Shown piece by piece: positions 26,002-39,605 of a DNA stretch of 64,000 nucleotides. The stretch spans positions 11,448,655 to 11,512,654 of the forward strand of contig NC_086365.1 of NCBI RefSeq assembly GCF_036324505.1, given 5' to 3'. The position numbers were made by a program, and so were the translations under genes. Each line of letters starts with the position of its first letter. Positions within the stretch are counted from its first letter, which is position 1. The notes beneath the pieces are model-generated. The model did no database searches and had not been told where the DNA came from. It was given only the letters and a program-made list of their open reading frames with translations. The stretch comes from Eleginops maclovinus (lineage: Eukaryota > Chordata > Actinopteri > Perciformes > Eleginopidae).

Positions 26002-26384
26002 GAGAGGACGCCCCAGTGCTGTGTGCACTTAAAATGGGAATAAAAAGGCTGGTTGCCGGATTTCAAGACTATTGCATAATGAAAGGCAGAGAAAGCTCTT
26101 GTTTGTTTGATTTAAAAATAAGACCAGGATAATTTTCCTTTTTGTAGCAGCATTTTTACACTGTGGCTTGTATTTTGTTTGCATGTCTGTGTGTATTTAC
26201 ACTTTTTTGTTCCAAAATTGTGCCTTACAGCAATTTTACCATTTCTTTTTTAACCATTTTTCAAGCATTTATTTGAAGAAAAAGAAATGTACCAAACGTC
26301 CAGTATATGTGAGGTTCGTCACTGCCTGGCTTTTTGTTCCGTTTGATTTAAAAATGATTATTCTTATTATATATATTACTATTA

Positions 26385-26485
26385 TGCTTATTTCCAGGTT
26401 TCATAATTGTCTTGTTGGTCATGTCTCCATGCTTTAATGTTCAAAACCCTCTGTCTGAAACCAGAGTCCAGTCTGCTCTGAGTGG
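26385..26485 (-). mobile_element. TIR-element family, internal fragment
   Basis: The ordered blocks ATTATGC, TTTCCAGGTTTCAT, CATGTCTCCATGCTTTAATG, TTCAAAA, CTGTCTGAAACCAGAG and CAGTCTGCTCTGA match the first half of the copy at 39175-39605. The middle part is deleted and there are no intact termini. Confidence 0.65.
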
Positions 26486-28300
26486 ATGCAGCACTAGTGT
26501 AAACACAGTGGTGTCTGACTTGGGGTGAATAAATGTTACAGAAAAAGGCACTGGTAATAAAAACTGGATCCTGTTGATTGATTTCTATCTACAGCAGTGT
26601 TTGTTTCACGCTCTACTCAAGAGAACAAATAAATGCGATGACTACATTCTCTTTTTATACATATGAACACTATACTTACAGAGACATGAAGCGATAGGAA
26701 TATTCCACAGTGAAAGAATAAGGATATGACAGAGAACAGATTGAGAATAAAGCCGCTCCGTTAGCAGAACAGGAAGAAGGAGAGTGTAACTGTAATTACG
26801 TTTGTAGCAAGGAAAAAAGAAGTCTTGGCCTCGTCAGCAGAATCCTGAGAGGCGCTCACTAGTCACTGTACGACCTCTGACACCCTACTGTCCACCCACA
26901 CTGCACCAGCCACGGGCTGCAGCCCACTGTGGGGAGCAGGCTTCTCTGGCACCGTGGCCTCGGTCATCAACTTTAACCAGCAGTGGGAGGCAAGACAAGA
27001 CTCATCAGTCAATCATTGTCTATGAGATATGTCATCCTCGACCTCCCTCAGCCCTCATAACTACACTACCCAGCATGCTGAGCTCGGTGCCAGCTGGACG
27101 GCATCCAACGGTTAAAAAGTCCTAAGTTTTAACGCTTCATTCCGTCTCTTTCTTTGTTTGATTCCATGTCCTGCCGAGATAACTCTTCGTGACAAACGAT
27201 TCCCTCCCCCGCCGCGCACCTCTCCCTCCCTGTGTTTGGCGAAGTTGCTAATATTAGCCCGAGCAAGTTCATTAGCGTAATTTAACATTGTCTAAAGTTG
27301 TTCCACTCTCTCCCTCTCAGTTTGGCAGCAGGCTACGATCTGTCACAGTGATGCATTCGCCGTTAATGAGCTCGCCTTGTTTATGCTTTTACAGCAGCAT
27401 GTGATAATTAAACTACGGAGACGAATGTGAAACAAACGCTTTGTGTTTACTTAGCGCCTCGCTCGTGTTCTAGGAGCGCACGTGCAAAAATATAAACATG
27501 CTTGTGTGCAAAGCATTAGAAGGCAGGTGTCATTCAAGTGCTTGAGAGCCCTAATGTATGCGTTCTTGCCCTCCAAATACTTTACATAAAACCTCAGCAA
27601 TTAAAGCTTTATTAAATCTGTGTATCAAAGTGTGTCTGTGCTTTTCAGGCTGCCCTGATTAAGAGCACAGAGTGAAGGATGCAATAGTTCTTCCCTAACT
27701 GGCTTTTTCTCATAGTTTCTGACAGCTCTTTAATCACAGCTCTATTGTCAAATGTGTGTGTGAGAGAATGAGTGTCAGAGGTTTGATAACTCTGAATACC
27801 AAGTGGTATTTTTAATCTTTTGTCATGTAAAGAAGCATAAAACACACATTTATCACGAACAGAGAGGCGAACAAAGGCAGCCCTTCTCGGTGTCACAGCC
27901 TCGGATATGCGGCACATTTCCAGCTGACATTTCTTTCCTTCATTTCATTCTCGTCACCGAGTGTTCGTTCCGCGACACCGACGCTGGCGTTTGAACTCCA
28001 CGCTGAGAACATATTGAGATCGCCACAGGCAACGTATGGTTCTCTCTCTGTGTGGTTTGTTCCAAGTGAGGACATAAAATCAACCAATCATAAAAAAAGG
28101 AGAAAACTAGACATATTATGGGCCAGGAGAGGACATGAGAACGTTTAAAAGCCAAGTGGTTTTTCTATTCGGAAAAATCGAGCCTAATGAGACAACTGAG
28201 AGGAAACTGCAGCCTTGACTGAGTTTTGTGCTTATTTTTGATGTTGTATTTATTTACTTATTTTCAGCATTTCAGAGTTAAGTTAAATACAGTAATGTGC

Positions 28301-28404
28301 ACATAGAAATCCATCCTACCTATCTTAAGACATTTCTTTCCCTAATAAAAACAAATATATCAGAAAGCCAGTAACTCCAAGATAGGTGTGATGGATTTCT
28401 ATGT
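28301..28404. repeat. 26-bp imperfect foldback
   Basis: Arms at 28301-28326 (begins ACATAGAAATCCATC) and 28379-28404 are reverse complements at 24 of 26 positions with a 52-base spacer. No repeat family recognised. Confidence 0.85.
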
Positions 28405-29692
28405 CCAACAGATGAGTTTTCCCATTACATACAATAAACATGGAGATTGTTTACTTTACATGAACTGTTCTTGTCAAATTAAACTTTGCTTAAAACTCCA
28501 GTGAAATTAAGGGGAAATACTACATTTATGTTTTGAACTGAAGATTCAGATCTATCTTGTATTATATCCTAAAGATACATTCACAAACACTTTATATTTT
28601 ATGGATTTTCAATGGATTTCTTTCAAAACATTAAAGGGATAAGTTGAATGGCCTTACTCTAAATGGGGAAAAGGAACTTGCTATTTTTTTTGCTCCTTCT
28701 TGTGCCACAGTCTATAATGTCACAGTGATGACGGGTTAGTAATTCTCTTTCCAATAAACAGATTTGTATTTCATTTAATGTAATTTTTTCTCTAAGCCTT
28801 GCTTGGCTTGACGTTTGGCAGCAGCCTTAAAACACTAAACTTAACATTGTGGAGGCGTTGTTAATTTTCCATAAATCAACTATTTGACATAGTCCTTAGA
28901 AACTACATGCATTTCAGCCATTGCAAAATAACTTTTCTGCAGAAAAATGTGTTGTTAGACATTTAAAGAGGAAAGGTGTCTTGGGTTTAAGAATGAGGAG
29001 GATATATAAGTGTCCCTGGTAACGGTATGTATGGCTTTATTCAATATTGAGGGAAAGGGGGAGAAAAATCACATACATATTGGTATACTGAAGATAGGTA
29101 TAAGTGTGCTTATGCAATATTACATTTACAACCTTTCTTCCCCTTTGTCAAAAAAAGAGACAATTTTATTAAAACCCTACAGGGCGTTTGAAGACATTTT
29201 GCACATATTGACCTTGCATGACAAAGATAAACAAGAATGCATTATTAATCGACTCCAAGTGAAAGAAATAATGTCAAAAATAATAACCAACACACGCTTT
29301 ATACCTTTCATAAACATGTCCTCGCTCCTGGATTGCGTTGACCTGCAGTATGCACTCCGTTCATCGCTGGGCTGTTTTATTTAACAACAAACGCTCGCTT
29401 TTCTCCTCTCAGTTTTCTGTGTGGCTTTTCTCTGACAATTCTGATAGCTCTGTAATTACTTCTCTTTTATGAGGAAGAGGCGCGCGTGTGTGTGACACTG
29501 ACTGCAGTAGTTATTAACAAAGAGGAATCTGTCTATCCTCACGCTTGTTACTGTCACCATTACTATTGCCTCGAAGGAATAGCTTCAGAGACGTGCACAG
29601 CGTCTGTTTTCTGTGGCTGGTATTCACACAAAGCAGTGGAACTTGAATAAATGTGTGGTAATTTTAATTTGGATTGTTATTATTTTTGGCAG

Positions 29693-29820
29693 AGTCCGTG
29701 CACCGCCACATGCAGCAGTACGAGGTGGAGTACCTGCAGTTTGCCTTCCGTTGGATGAACAACCTCCTGATGAGGGAGCTGCCACTGCGCTGCACGATCA
29801 GACTGTGGGACACATACCAG
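29693..29820 (+). CDS. tbc1d22a: TBC1D22-family RabGAP, internal exon C
   Basis: This 128-bp exon has two bases completing a Glu codon and then 42 codons. It encodes VHRHMQQYEVEYLQ followed by FAFRWMNNLLMRELPL and IRLWDTYQ. The FRW...LLxREL...WD pattern is a hallmark of the C-terminal part of TBC RabGAP domains and is the strongest domain evidence in the window. The acceptor is TTTTTGGCAG at 29692. The donor is GTACAC rather than GTAAGT, and it runs directly into an (AC)n tract, so the first ~38 intronic bases are almost pure dinucleotide repeat. The exon ends in phase 0. RELPL matches human TBC1D22B in my memory, where human TBC1D22A has a variant, but it may simply be ancestral. Confidence 0.95.

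Positions 29821-29822
<2 letters not shown>

Positions 29823-29859
<37 letters not shown>
29823..29859 (+). repeat. (AC)n tract at the exon C splice donor
   Basis: About 18 AC units starting at intron position +3, so the donor reads GTACACAC. Intronic CA repeats near donors are known binding sites for hnRNP L, which can enhance or repress splicing. Confidence 0.95.
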
Positions 29860-29861
<2 letters not shown>

Positions 29862-30342
29862 GAGAAAAAAGCTACTGTTATTGGGCTTTTAGTTATGTGT
29901 CCTTTTCTGGCTCTGAGTGGGATTCTCAGAAACGACAATATTGTCTGATAATGACATCTATGATTGCTTTAGAAGTGGATCTTCTGTAATTCCAACCTTT
30001 ATATCCCAGCCAATCCAAGCACTATGATGCCACATAATACAGGTATAATTTTACGATCAGCTTTCCCTGTGATGCTGCTAATTACACAGTGTCACGCAGC
30101 CATGCTACTGACACATTTACTTGTTAGCTAAACAGCCTGAGTTTGTTCTGAGAAAAAATGTGAATAGGATTCAAGAGGGAGGGGTTGCAAAGGATAAATT
30201 AATAGTTACAATGATGCCCCATTCATCCATGAAACAAAAGTTTTTAACTGGTGGTTTAATTTTATGGCTGCTGCTCTCTTCTTTTGTGTGTGTCAAAGTA
30301 AAGCCTGTTACTGTGTCATCCTATAAGTGCAAGAGCAAGGTC

Positions 30343-30517
30343 CTAAAGAGGACATATTATGGTCCTTTTCATATTTGTATTTTCTGCTTCTACTGTGATG
30401 CGTTTTCATGCTTTAATGTTCCCTCTGGAGGGAACTTTGGGAATTTAGCCATGCAGACCACAAAGAACAATAGAACACACTACAGGAAAGGGAAAAAGCC
30501 TAATAGGGCCTCTTTAA
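30343..30517 (-). mobile_element. Short TIR-family element, nearly complete termini
   Basis: Starts TAAAGAGGACATATTATGG and ends GGGCCTCTTTAA, giving matching inverted termini over about 14-18 bases. The interior is much shorter than in the 39175-39605 copy but shares GCTTTAATGTT and ACACACTACAGGAAA blocks with it. It looks like an internal-deletion derivative. Confidence 0.75.
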
Positions 30518-33500
30518 CGCCTTTCAAACACATGTGGACCTGCTCATTCCGCTGCTTCGCTTACAGTTGCACCAGGTTGTTAACCTCAGTTGGCGCTGTC
30601 AATAACACCCTAATGTTTACTATTGATTCTGCGGGGTGTGTGCACAGGCTGGAACGCATGCTTTAGGACGTGAGTACATGTAATGGATTTTCCAGCTGAT
30701 GCAGAGGTTGAGAGTGTAAGACGTACGATGGCGGTGTTTGAGTAGATGAGGAAAGTCTAGAGAGAGAGAAACCATGAAGATGAATGAACAGTTGAGGTAG
30801 AGTTCAAAATGAACTTCTCCGTCAGTGGCCACTTCCAACTGTGGAAGCTTGTCGCACAAACATGTGTATGTGAAACAGCTGTCTGCCCCCGTTGTTCTTT
30901 CTGCTGCTTCTTCTCAGCATCTCCGGCATCAATCAGAGTTCCATTGTTTTTCTCTGCATATTCTCATTTCTCGGAAAAGTGGGATTGGAGGAAATATGTT
31001 CTCGTCATATTTGCCCTTTGATTTTGTTAGCTCAAGAGTCTGACATTTGAAACTATAACTCTTTAGCCTGGCATAACCATACCTCCAAAGAACTGACGAT
31101 ATTGCCTTAGGAAAAACAACAATATAAGACGTTTTAGTTTAATGAATCTGAATACAGAGTTCATATAAATACATATGGACTAAATATTCATATGATATGT
31201 TGTAATAGCCAGGCAAAGATGCCATCACCAACAACAAAATCCCACTGTCAAGTTATTTTTCTCCACAAATCTCTAGTTTTTTATCAATGTATGCTGGCCT
31301 TAAAAATAAGAATGCTTACAAAAAACATTCACTGCAGGCTCTGCATTGGACTTAACCTCATGTGGGCTTAATTTGTCACTGAAGTCTCTCCAAAGCTAAC
31401 AGCATTGTTGTCTTTGGTGGTTAAAAAAATGTAAAATGGCTCCGAAATACAGCCTGATTTTAAGGCTGTTAATACACCTAGGCTGCCCGCCCATGTAAAG
31501 TCTATGTGTGGGAACCACTAGGTGTAGCATAAAGAATAATAAAGAGGGAGAGACTGTATATATTTCAATGTGTAAAAGGTGTTAAATCATTGAATAAAGT
31601 TCTATTGTCGTGGACCAGTGAGGACAATTATCATGGCCAACCAATGTTGTGTTTAAGCAAAATCCGATCGAATCCCATCCGCTTATAATGTGGCATAGTT
31701 TGCGTCCCATTTACACCAATGCATAATTTGTAACCATGTAAATTATGGGCTTTTGTGATTGCAGTTGAGTGCTCTAGAAGACCTTGAGGAGTGAGTAAAT
31801 GGGAAAGAGGAAGCAAATGTAGATGTGCAAGAGATTAAAGAGTAGAGTGGGGTAGAATAAGACAGGGATGAAAGAAAGGAGTTGACAGTGTGCAGTAAAA
31901 ATAGACAGAACGGGAAAGACTTGAAATATTTAAATAAGGCCAATTTGCAGTGCTCAGTCTATAGCCTTCAATAAACCCTAGCTTGCATGGATAAACACTG
32001 AGTGATCTTCATGAGTCTAAAGCTTTGTGAACTTTGGCTGACTGAACTTTGGACAGAAGGAGAAAGATTGCAACTGACAGGTAAGAGCCACGAAACAGCA
32101 AGGATGGTATTTTTCTCCCCTGCTTTACTTGAATTAAAACACCATCCTCATTTTGATGTCAATTGTAGTTTGTTTCCTGAATGCTGATAAAACCTTATTG
32201 GCGGCTTGAGAAAATACACTTTTACTAGTTACTGTGTATATATAAGGTTTTACCTCACTGTGAGCAAAGGAGGGAGCAGATTCGGGTAAAAACAAAACAG
32301 TTTTCTCATCTCATGGAGATTTGAGTCCTTTTATTTGGACATAATTACCTAATTGAAATCATTTAGATTAAAAATGTCAACCTATAAATGTTAGCCCTAC
32401 CAATACTTCCAATTATCCATATTACTGCAATTGTACTTACAGTAAATGACCCTCAAGATGCTCTTCACTGTCACTGTTTTCTCCATGACATAAAACTGTT
32501 AAGGTGCAGCTACTAGCAAAACCTGAAAAAAAGCCAGGTCAAAAACACTCTCCATCCTGCAGTCCCACCAATTCCATGACTTATGTGTACATGTGGGAAT
32601 AGGAAGCCAAGGAATTGCATTTTTCTCGAGAAAAAATACTCCGGTTGACCCAACAGTACTAGTCTTCATGAACCCGCTTCCTGGTCAGCCATTGCTTAGA
32701 ATTACTAATAGGCAGTACTTCTTACGTGTCGAATCAGTCCTTATATCAAGGCAGTGCTCTCGAATTTAAGAGGTTTCATTCTTTTTCTGGTAACTGAACC
32801 AAAGCCAACTGATAGTAGAGACAGAAATATCTCGAGGTGTAGATCTCAATATAAGGTCTGGCAGGTGAAGTTAGGTGTAGATAGTTTGAAGTGTTGCTTC
32901 ACTGGTGGACAGGGTTAGTAAGAACCAGTAGAGGGGTGGTTATCTGAAGAAAAGTCTTTTATATTTTCCTGGACAGGCCTGAAGAGAATTACATTGGAAT
33001 CAGAGTTGATGCCCTTTACAATGCTCGATAAGAAAAAGGAAAGTAACACATAGTTATCTCAAGCTTGTGGTACACCGTATAATGGCCCCACTATACATGA
33101 GCTTTGCATGGTGTCCATAGTAACAAGCAGTTCATTTTTGTCAGTTGTGAAGCGTGCAGCGACAACTCTAATCACTGAAGGGAAAAGCGACTCACTTATA
33201 GACAGAAATATAGACAGGAAACAGAAAGTACTGCTTTGTAAAAAATGGATTTACCTTGTCCGGACTTTCAGTTACAATTCATGTCTGAGTATAACTTCAA
33301 AATTGACAGCGTCAGAACAGTGGCTACAGTGATGGATGACTCAACGCCCCTCGGCAGTTTAGGTTGTATTCATTATGATGTAGAATTATTTTGTTGATTT
33401 ATTCTGCCTTTATCCCTACTATTATAAGACTCCCGCACACAGCAACACCGACCCAGGGAAAAGTGTAGCCAACAACAAAGTTTTATGGGTGTTTTTCCTA

Positions 33501-34898
33501 ATGGCTACTGACCACACGAAAGTTTGGGGTCAGAACTGTTGCGCTGCCTCCGTACTAATAATGCAATAGTTTCAATCCATACATATGGCCTTCTTTAGCC
33601 AATACGCTCCAAAAGGATTTAGGTTCAAAGCACTCAGCAAACATTCTTTTGAGTAACTGGGTTGGCCGTATATTGATTGTAAAGTAGTTATCGACTCGAG
33701 TCCATTGTAGTCCAATCTTTGAATTCTTTTAGCATGCTTTAAAATGATCTTTATATCAGTCACATAAAATGGTCAGATCTCTTTCTTTCTGAGACAATAT
33801 TCAGAGTACTCATGCGTACACCGTTGTGTCTGAAAAAGAGAATCAAGCGATGCATTTTTTAAGAGAGTTGTTGCTTTGTTGTGCCTTGACAGCAGCTCGA
33901 GTACAAGTTGTACTTGTAATCCATCCTCTAAATGTTTCATGTTTTACAATGTCCTTTGGATCGTCTCCCCCCTCAACACGCCTATTAAGACATCACACAA
34001 ACACGCACACAGTCCGTCACCTGGTAGGTATATGAGGCCATTTGCACTCATGAAACTTTCAGTACAGCTGTCAGCAAGGCACATCGCTGCTCGTCTCTTC
34101 TTCTTTGTCCTCTTCTACTGTCCTTTTTTTAGAACTTTCTCTCCTTCTGTGTCCTCGCTGCTTTACTGTCCTTTCTTTGTTACGCATCCTAAATGTACTC
34201 CTCTGTCCTATCTTTCCCTCCAAGTCCTCAAGGATTCATAAATTGTCCTTGACTAAAAAATGTTTTCATGAAACAAGATATCTTTGTCCGAATGTTTTCC
34301 TGTGTTTTTTTCAACTCTGAGTCAAAGAATGTTTCTCTGTTTGGTGATTCGGTTGTTGTAAAGGTCCCTGTTCAACCCAAGAAATATGCATAATTCATCC
34401 GTGTCTCAAAGAACTGGATTTCTGAGCTACATTATGTGTCTTTTTGACGAATCCTTAACGTATGTCCATAAATCTCGAAAAGAAAAATGTACAACAAAAA
34501 ACCAGAGTGTGTTTGGGTCTTTCACAAATGCAGATTTGCCACTGACTGTGTGCGTGCGTGTGTGCGTGTGTGTGTGTTCCAGGGGAAATTTTAACCTAAG
34601 CGTTGTAATGTCTCCGCTGTGGTCTTCTCTCTGTGGTGCGGCCATCTGTTCAGTACCCTGATCCAGCACAAGACAGGCTTTCTCTGTCTATCTCTTTCTG
34701 TCCTTCTACCTTCAACCCCTTCTTCATTTGTCTGTTTTCTGCTTTTGTTTCCTTTTACAATAAACATTTCACTCTTAGTCCAATCCCTAATTTCTATTCT
34801 TCAGTATTGATCTCAAGACTACGTGAGAGGAGTCGAACATGAATGATGTAGAAGGAAACACACACAAAGATAGAAACACGCCTTTCCTTCCCGGCATA

Positions 34899-34935
34899 CA
34901 CACACAGACAGACAGACAGACAGACAGACGGACAG
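34899..34935 (+). repeat. (GACA)n microsatellite
   Basis: A CACACA run passing into about seven GACA units, one with a G for A change. Confidence 0.9.
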
Positions 34936-37900
34936 ACACCAAATTATCCCTGTTGCGTGGAGCATGAAATTAGCAAGTAGCTCAGTGTGGCAGCATTAGC
35001 ATGGCTGTTTAAAAGGGATACTGTGACATTTTCAGGTTCTGGTATATGGTCCTTTTCCATATGGACGGGTGTATTTACCAGGCTGAGAGCTGTTTAGCAT
35101 TGTTAGCGGCCATGTTTAAAACCATTGCGTGAGATCAAATGTGTTTATTCCTGGTCGAAAAGGACTTGACTGAGAGAGTGAACATATATTCCTCTCTGCT
35201 ACACATATTTTACACGTCTTTTTCCAGCTTTTCTTAATACTCGTATGTGATATGGAACTGAATATCTTCTGATTTGGGACTTTTTAAATCTGCAGATTAT
35301 TTGATACTGAAAGTTTGAATCGTAAGTGGCAGCTGTAGTACTTTAGTTGACAAATATGATAAGCTTATTAAAAAATATGATGCGTTTTATGGATTAAACC
35401 AATGCTTCCCAATCTTTTAAGTCTGTCAAGTTGCTGCTTCCTGTCAGATGTCTTTGAGTTTTTAGAAGTTTCACCAAAAATCACTCTCAACTCTTTTGAT
35501 AAAAACTTCAAGGCTGAAGCTTGTAGTGTGAAATATTTGACAAAAACGCACATAATACAAAAATGTCCACATGTAGCGTGACATTGCCATCAACAGTCTA
35601 AATGGGGATGTTAGGCTATTAACTCAGAGGGAAATGTTTATGTTTAGCCCCATTCTTAAAGTTTTTATGCATTACGTCCTTACATTATGACCCATTGGCT
35701 GCCTCAAGCACGTAATCTTTCATATAAAGTAAAAGACTAAATTGTTTTACTAAATTTAATAAAAATATTAGGACACTGACAATATAATAAAAGATATTTC
35801 CAAAGATATTTGTTTAGGTTTTTTTTTGGAAAGCAGGGCAAGCTATGTATATATTCAATAATTTACCATACCACAAATTGCATGGCTGTTCAAAAGAGAT
35901 CTGCCTTATAACTGAAAAGCAAACCTTGTCCTTTTTTTCCTCTCAGTGTAACTAAAAACCCATTTTTTAAGTATCATTTATGTGTAACATCCTCTTCCAC
36001 TCAAATAACACACGCTAAGATGTTGCATAGCCTTGAGTTCCCATCAAATAGCTGTATTCTGTGTGGAGATGTTGAGCGTCGACATGAGTGATAGTAGAAA
36101 GCAGTGAAGTAGTGATCCAATTGAGCTTGAATTTCTTTGAGGGCATTATCCACATCGAAAATAGAACAGTTCCTCTGAAGTAAAACTAAGAGCAATAACC
36201 TTCTGAATGCAGAGGCTCAGACTTTCATATCGTCATCAGACTATACAAGGGTTACATGCTCTCTGTTGAATATGAATACCTGCCAACTGAATTAGACGGG
36301 GATTGTGTGAGCATCCCAGAGGGAACTGGCCCTCTTCACTTCTTCGCCTCTCTGCCTCCTATCAGTTGTAAGGGTTGGCCTTACGGTCGCTCCAAACAAT
36401 GAACTAGGCCTCTGAAGACAGAACCCAGGTCATACACACACCTAGCCTTTTCAGTCTGCCATTAATCCACACACTCGCACATATTCTCCTCTCTGTGTCC
36501 CTCTGTCACACTCCCGCTGACAAAAGCATCACTATTTCTCCCTGTTTCTCCTTTTATTATCACACTTCTATGTTGTGCACACAACCCCAGCCCCATTTTG
36601 ATGAATTGCACACACAATCAATGCCATAGTCTCGTTCATGTAATAAGAAAAGCGCTTTCAAATGACCACCGCGGTGCCTGCACTTCATCATGTCCTTCCC
36701 GTGTAATTGTTACATCACTTTAAATCTGCTTGTCTATCGTCTTGCATCACTCCCCAGCAACATCACCTTTTCACCTTGTCTGAATTCAGCTCCTCAGGGT
36801 ATCGTGTTAGGCCCACGTCAGGATGCTTTGTTTTGGTGGGATTAGAAAAGTCAAGACAGTCGACGCAGCAGTTTACAGACACTGTGACTTTGCATTACGA
36901 CTTCTCATCCTCACTCAGCTCTCCTCATTCCCTTTTCCTTCTCTGTTCACCTTTAGCCCCCTGCCTTCTCTATACTCTCGTGCCCCCTCCCTGTTGAATC
37001 CTCTCCCTGCGCCTCCCCCACTGCCGCCTCTCACCCCTCCAACCTTCCCTCATTTTTTCCCCTACTTCAATCAGCAGTGCTCGTCAGTCTGAGCCTGGCC
37101 TGTCTCAGCCAATATGGCTGCCCCGACACAAGGGAGGGAGGGACCGAGCATAACAACGGAGGAGGAGAAAAGGGAGAGATAAGTTTGACAGTTACCTTGA
37201 CACCCATGACAAGCTTCTTTCTTTTTTTTTAGCAAATCATAATGATGGTGAAAGAGCAGCAGTGGATGGATAGGGAATGGGGAGTGTCAGAGAGGGAAAT
37301 GGGGGAGAAAGAGAGGGATGAGTGGCGGCCAAGATGTTGAAATGTCATGCTTTAGTATTTGTTTTGATGGTTTTTTTTAAATGTTAACTTAGTTTAGCAT
37401 TAAGACTGAAATCAATGGGAAACAGCTAGCCTGGCTGACATATTCAATTTTAGTTTTAGCTAACGGCCTCCGGGCTCTAGTATTAGACCTTATATGCAAA
37501 AAAAAACAGTATCAACTTTCTCATGACATTTAGCAAAAAGAAGAGTTAGTGTTTTCCAAGATGTGAAGTCTTTAGTGATTTGACCTGTTTTTCTGGCCGG
37601 GTTATTTAATTGGAGCACTCTAAAATAGTTTAGTAATAAATCTGTATAAAATGTCACGATTGTAAGAATGCGAGGTTATATCTCTCACAGCTTAAATTAC
37701 ATTTCATTGATTTCTTTTGTACATCTTAAACACAACGATAAGAAAAATGTGTACATTTCAGAAGTTAAAGTTTAGCTTTATGAAAGGACCTCAACCATTA
37801 ATCAATGAGATCACTCGAATAACTAAAAGTTCAGCCCAAATGCATTTCCGTCTTAACAACGCAGTCTGTCAGCCATGCACACTTCAAAAATGTAGTTTCC

Positions 37901-39174
37901 TTTGAAAACAACCTTGCACTTAAGGAGCGTTCCTATAGCGATGTGTACCTTGACTTCAGAAGCAGAATTAGCTTAACGCCCTCACATTACGAATGTGTTT
38001 CAGTTGTTGAGTCATACTCAAAGTGAGCATTTTATCTCGGCATTTCTTCGTCTTTCTGATGCCAGGGGCACATAAAGTGCTGTCATTAGTTCACTGTAGA
38101 ATTGAGGCAATAGATTCTCAAATGAATGGTGGAGCGGCATGGAAATGATTGGTGACAAATGAAACAATATCAAGATAACTTGTTAACAGAAGATGTTTTG
38201 ATCAAGATAAATCGATGTCTCATTTGTGATATATTCCCTATAGTCGTATTAATGAGAAAAGGAGAGGAGGGAGGGCGACAGATGTGTTAAATGAGACTGA
38301 AGAAGGTGAGAACGGAGGATAGATGATTGGAAAAGAAGAAGAGGGGACCGACAGAGAGACTGGATTTCAGAGTTTCACAGTCCCTAAGAGTTCATTGGTC
38401 CATGAACTCACACTCACAGAGAGAAAATCTCATAGAAGAAACTAAATTAAAACCACACTCAGCTTGGAGGGTGATAAACATTGTGCTACCGTATGCCACT
38501 CGTATACTAACTCATCTGTGTTTGTGAGGGTGTGTTTGCTCACCTCTGTTGTTTGGATTGGAGATGCAAGGTTAGACCAACAAGCCAATCTCCTGCCAGT
38601 TTACAACTCGAATCACGCTATGCTTCGCTGTTCACAAACAGCCTTTTTTTTCCTGTCTCTTTCTTTCTCACTACACTCCTTTGCAAATACTCTCACTTGG
38701 GGAATTCTGAAAATTGGTTTAACTAAGTGGGAGGTAAAGCAAGAGGGACGCCAAACGACAGGAGACGCTCACAAAAGGCGTAGGGTGATCAATCTGTTTC
38801 AAAAGACTTAACACATGAAAAGCAGCGGATACAGAGAGCTCACATCCAGCCGTGTCTTTCTGTGTAAATCTGTCCGTTATTTCTTCCTTCCTGTTGGGAA
38901 ATTCAATTATCACAGCAGAAAGGCACTTCCTGTAAATTTCCTGCAGAGTGATTGCTCTCTGTTGTGGTTAAAGAGCAACACTTGGTAACTGGAAGAAGTG
39001 GAAATGATAACAACTTCCAACTCTAATTATAGTATTAAAACCTGGCTGAATTATTGGAACGTGTGTGTAGCTTCAGGCTTTTTTTATTCTCACCTGTGTG
39101 AAAGATTCAAAGCAGAAATCAGTCAGCTTCCTGTTACTGTAAACGATGTGTGGGTAGTACATTTGGAATGTATT

Positions 39175-39605
39175 TTAAAGAGGACATACTATGCTCATTT
39201 TCAGGTTCATATTTGTATGTAGTTCGTCTGCTGGGACATGTCTCCATGCTTTAATGTTCAAAAACCTCTTTATTTTTCTCATACTGCCTGTGCTGCAGTG
39301 CTTCTTTTCACCCTGTGTCTGAAACCAGAGCTCAGTCTGCTCTGATTGGTTAGCTGGCGGGCTCTGTTATGATTGGTCACCGCTTAGAGATTTCCTACCC
39401 ATTAGCCTATGACGTACAAAGCACACGTGTTAAAATCTGATTTCCCTGTGCTACGATTAAACATTTAACAAAGGAGTCCAATGGAGGAGTTTTTTGAATG
39501 TGTGGGAGATATTTTAGCCTTTGCAGACCATTTACATGCACACAAACCTATAAAACACACTACAGGAAAAGGAAAACCTCCAAAAGAAGAAAGGGGCCTC
39601 TTTAA
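39175..39605 (-). mobile_element. TIR-family element, full length (431 bp)
   Basis: The exact inverted termini TTAAAGAGG and CCTCTTTAA close a 431-bp non-coding unit. The left end continues ACATACTATGCTC. Its reverse complement aligns block by block with the copies at 248-569 and 47915-48310. The TTAA at both tips could be a target duplication, but the next bases do not look like a standard piggyBac end, so the superfamily is left open. This is the reference copy for the family in this window. Confidence 0.8.

Larger units (their letters stand above)
23364..29692 (+). other. Intron B-C, about 6.3 kb
   Basis: GT-AG intron between exons B and C. It contains a fragment of the TIR element family (about 26385-26485), a pair of exact octamers (25965-26001) and a 26-bp-arm foldback (28301-28404). 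A CpG-richer, homeobox-like AT-core stretch lies at about 27230-27480. No gene seen inside. Confidence 0.85.

Noticed and set aside
30121..30666. 181-codon plus-strand open frame
   Set aside because: It contains a whole TIR element (30343-30517) and shows no domain.
39175..39605. piggyBac assignment from the terminal TTAA
   Set aside because: TTAA is present at both tips but the adjacent bases do not look like a standard piggyBac terminus, so the superfamily is left open.
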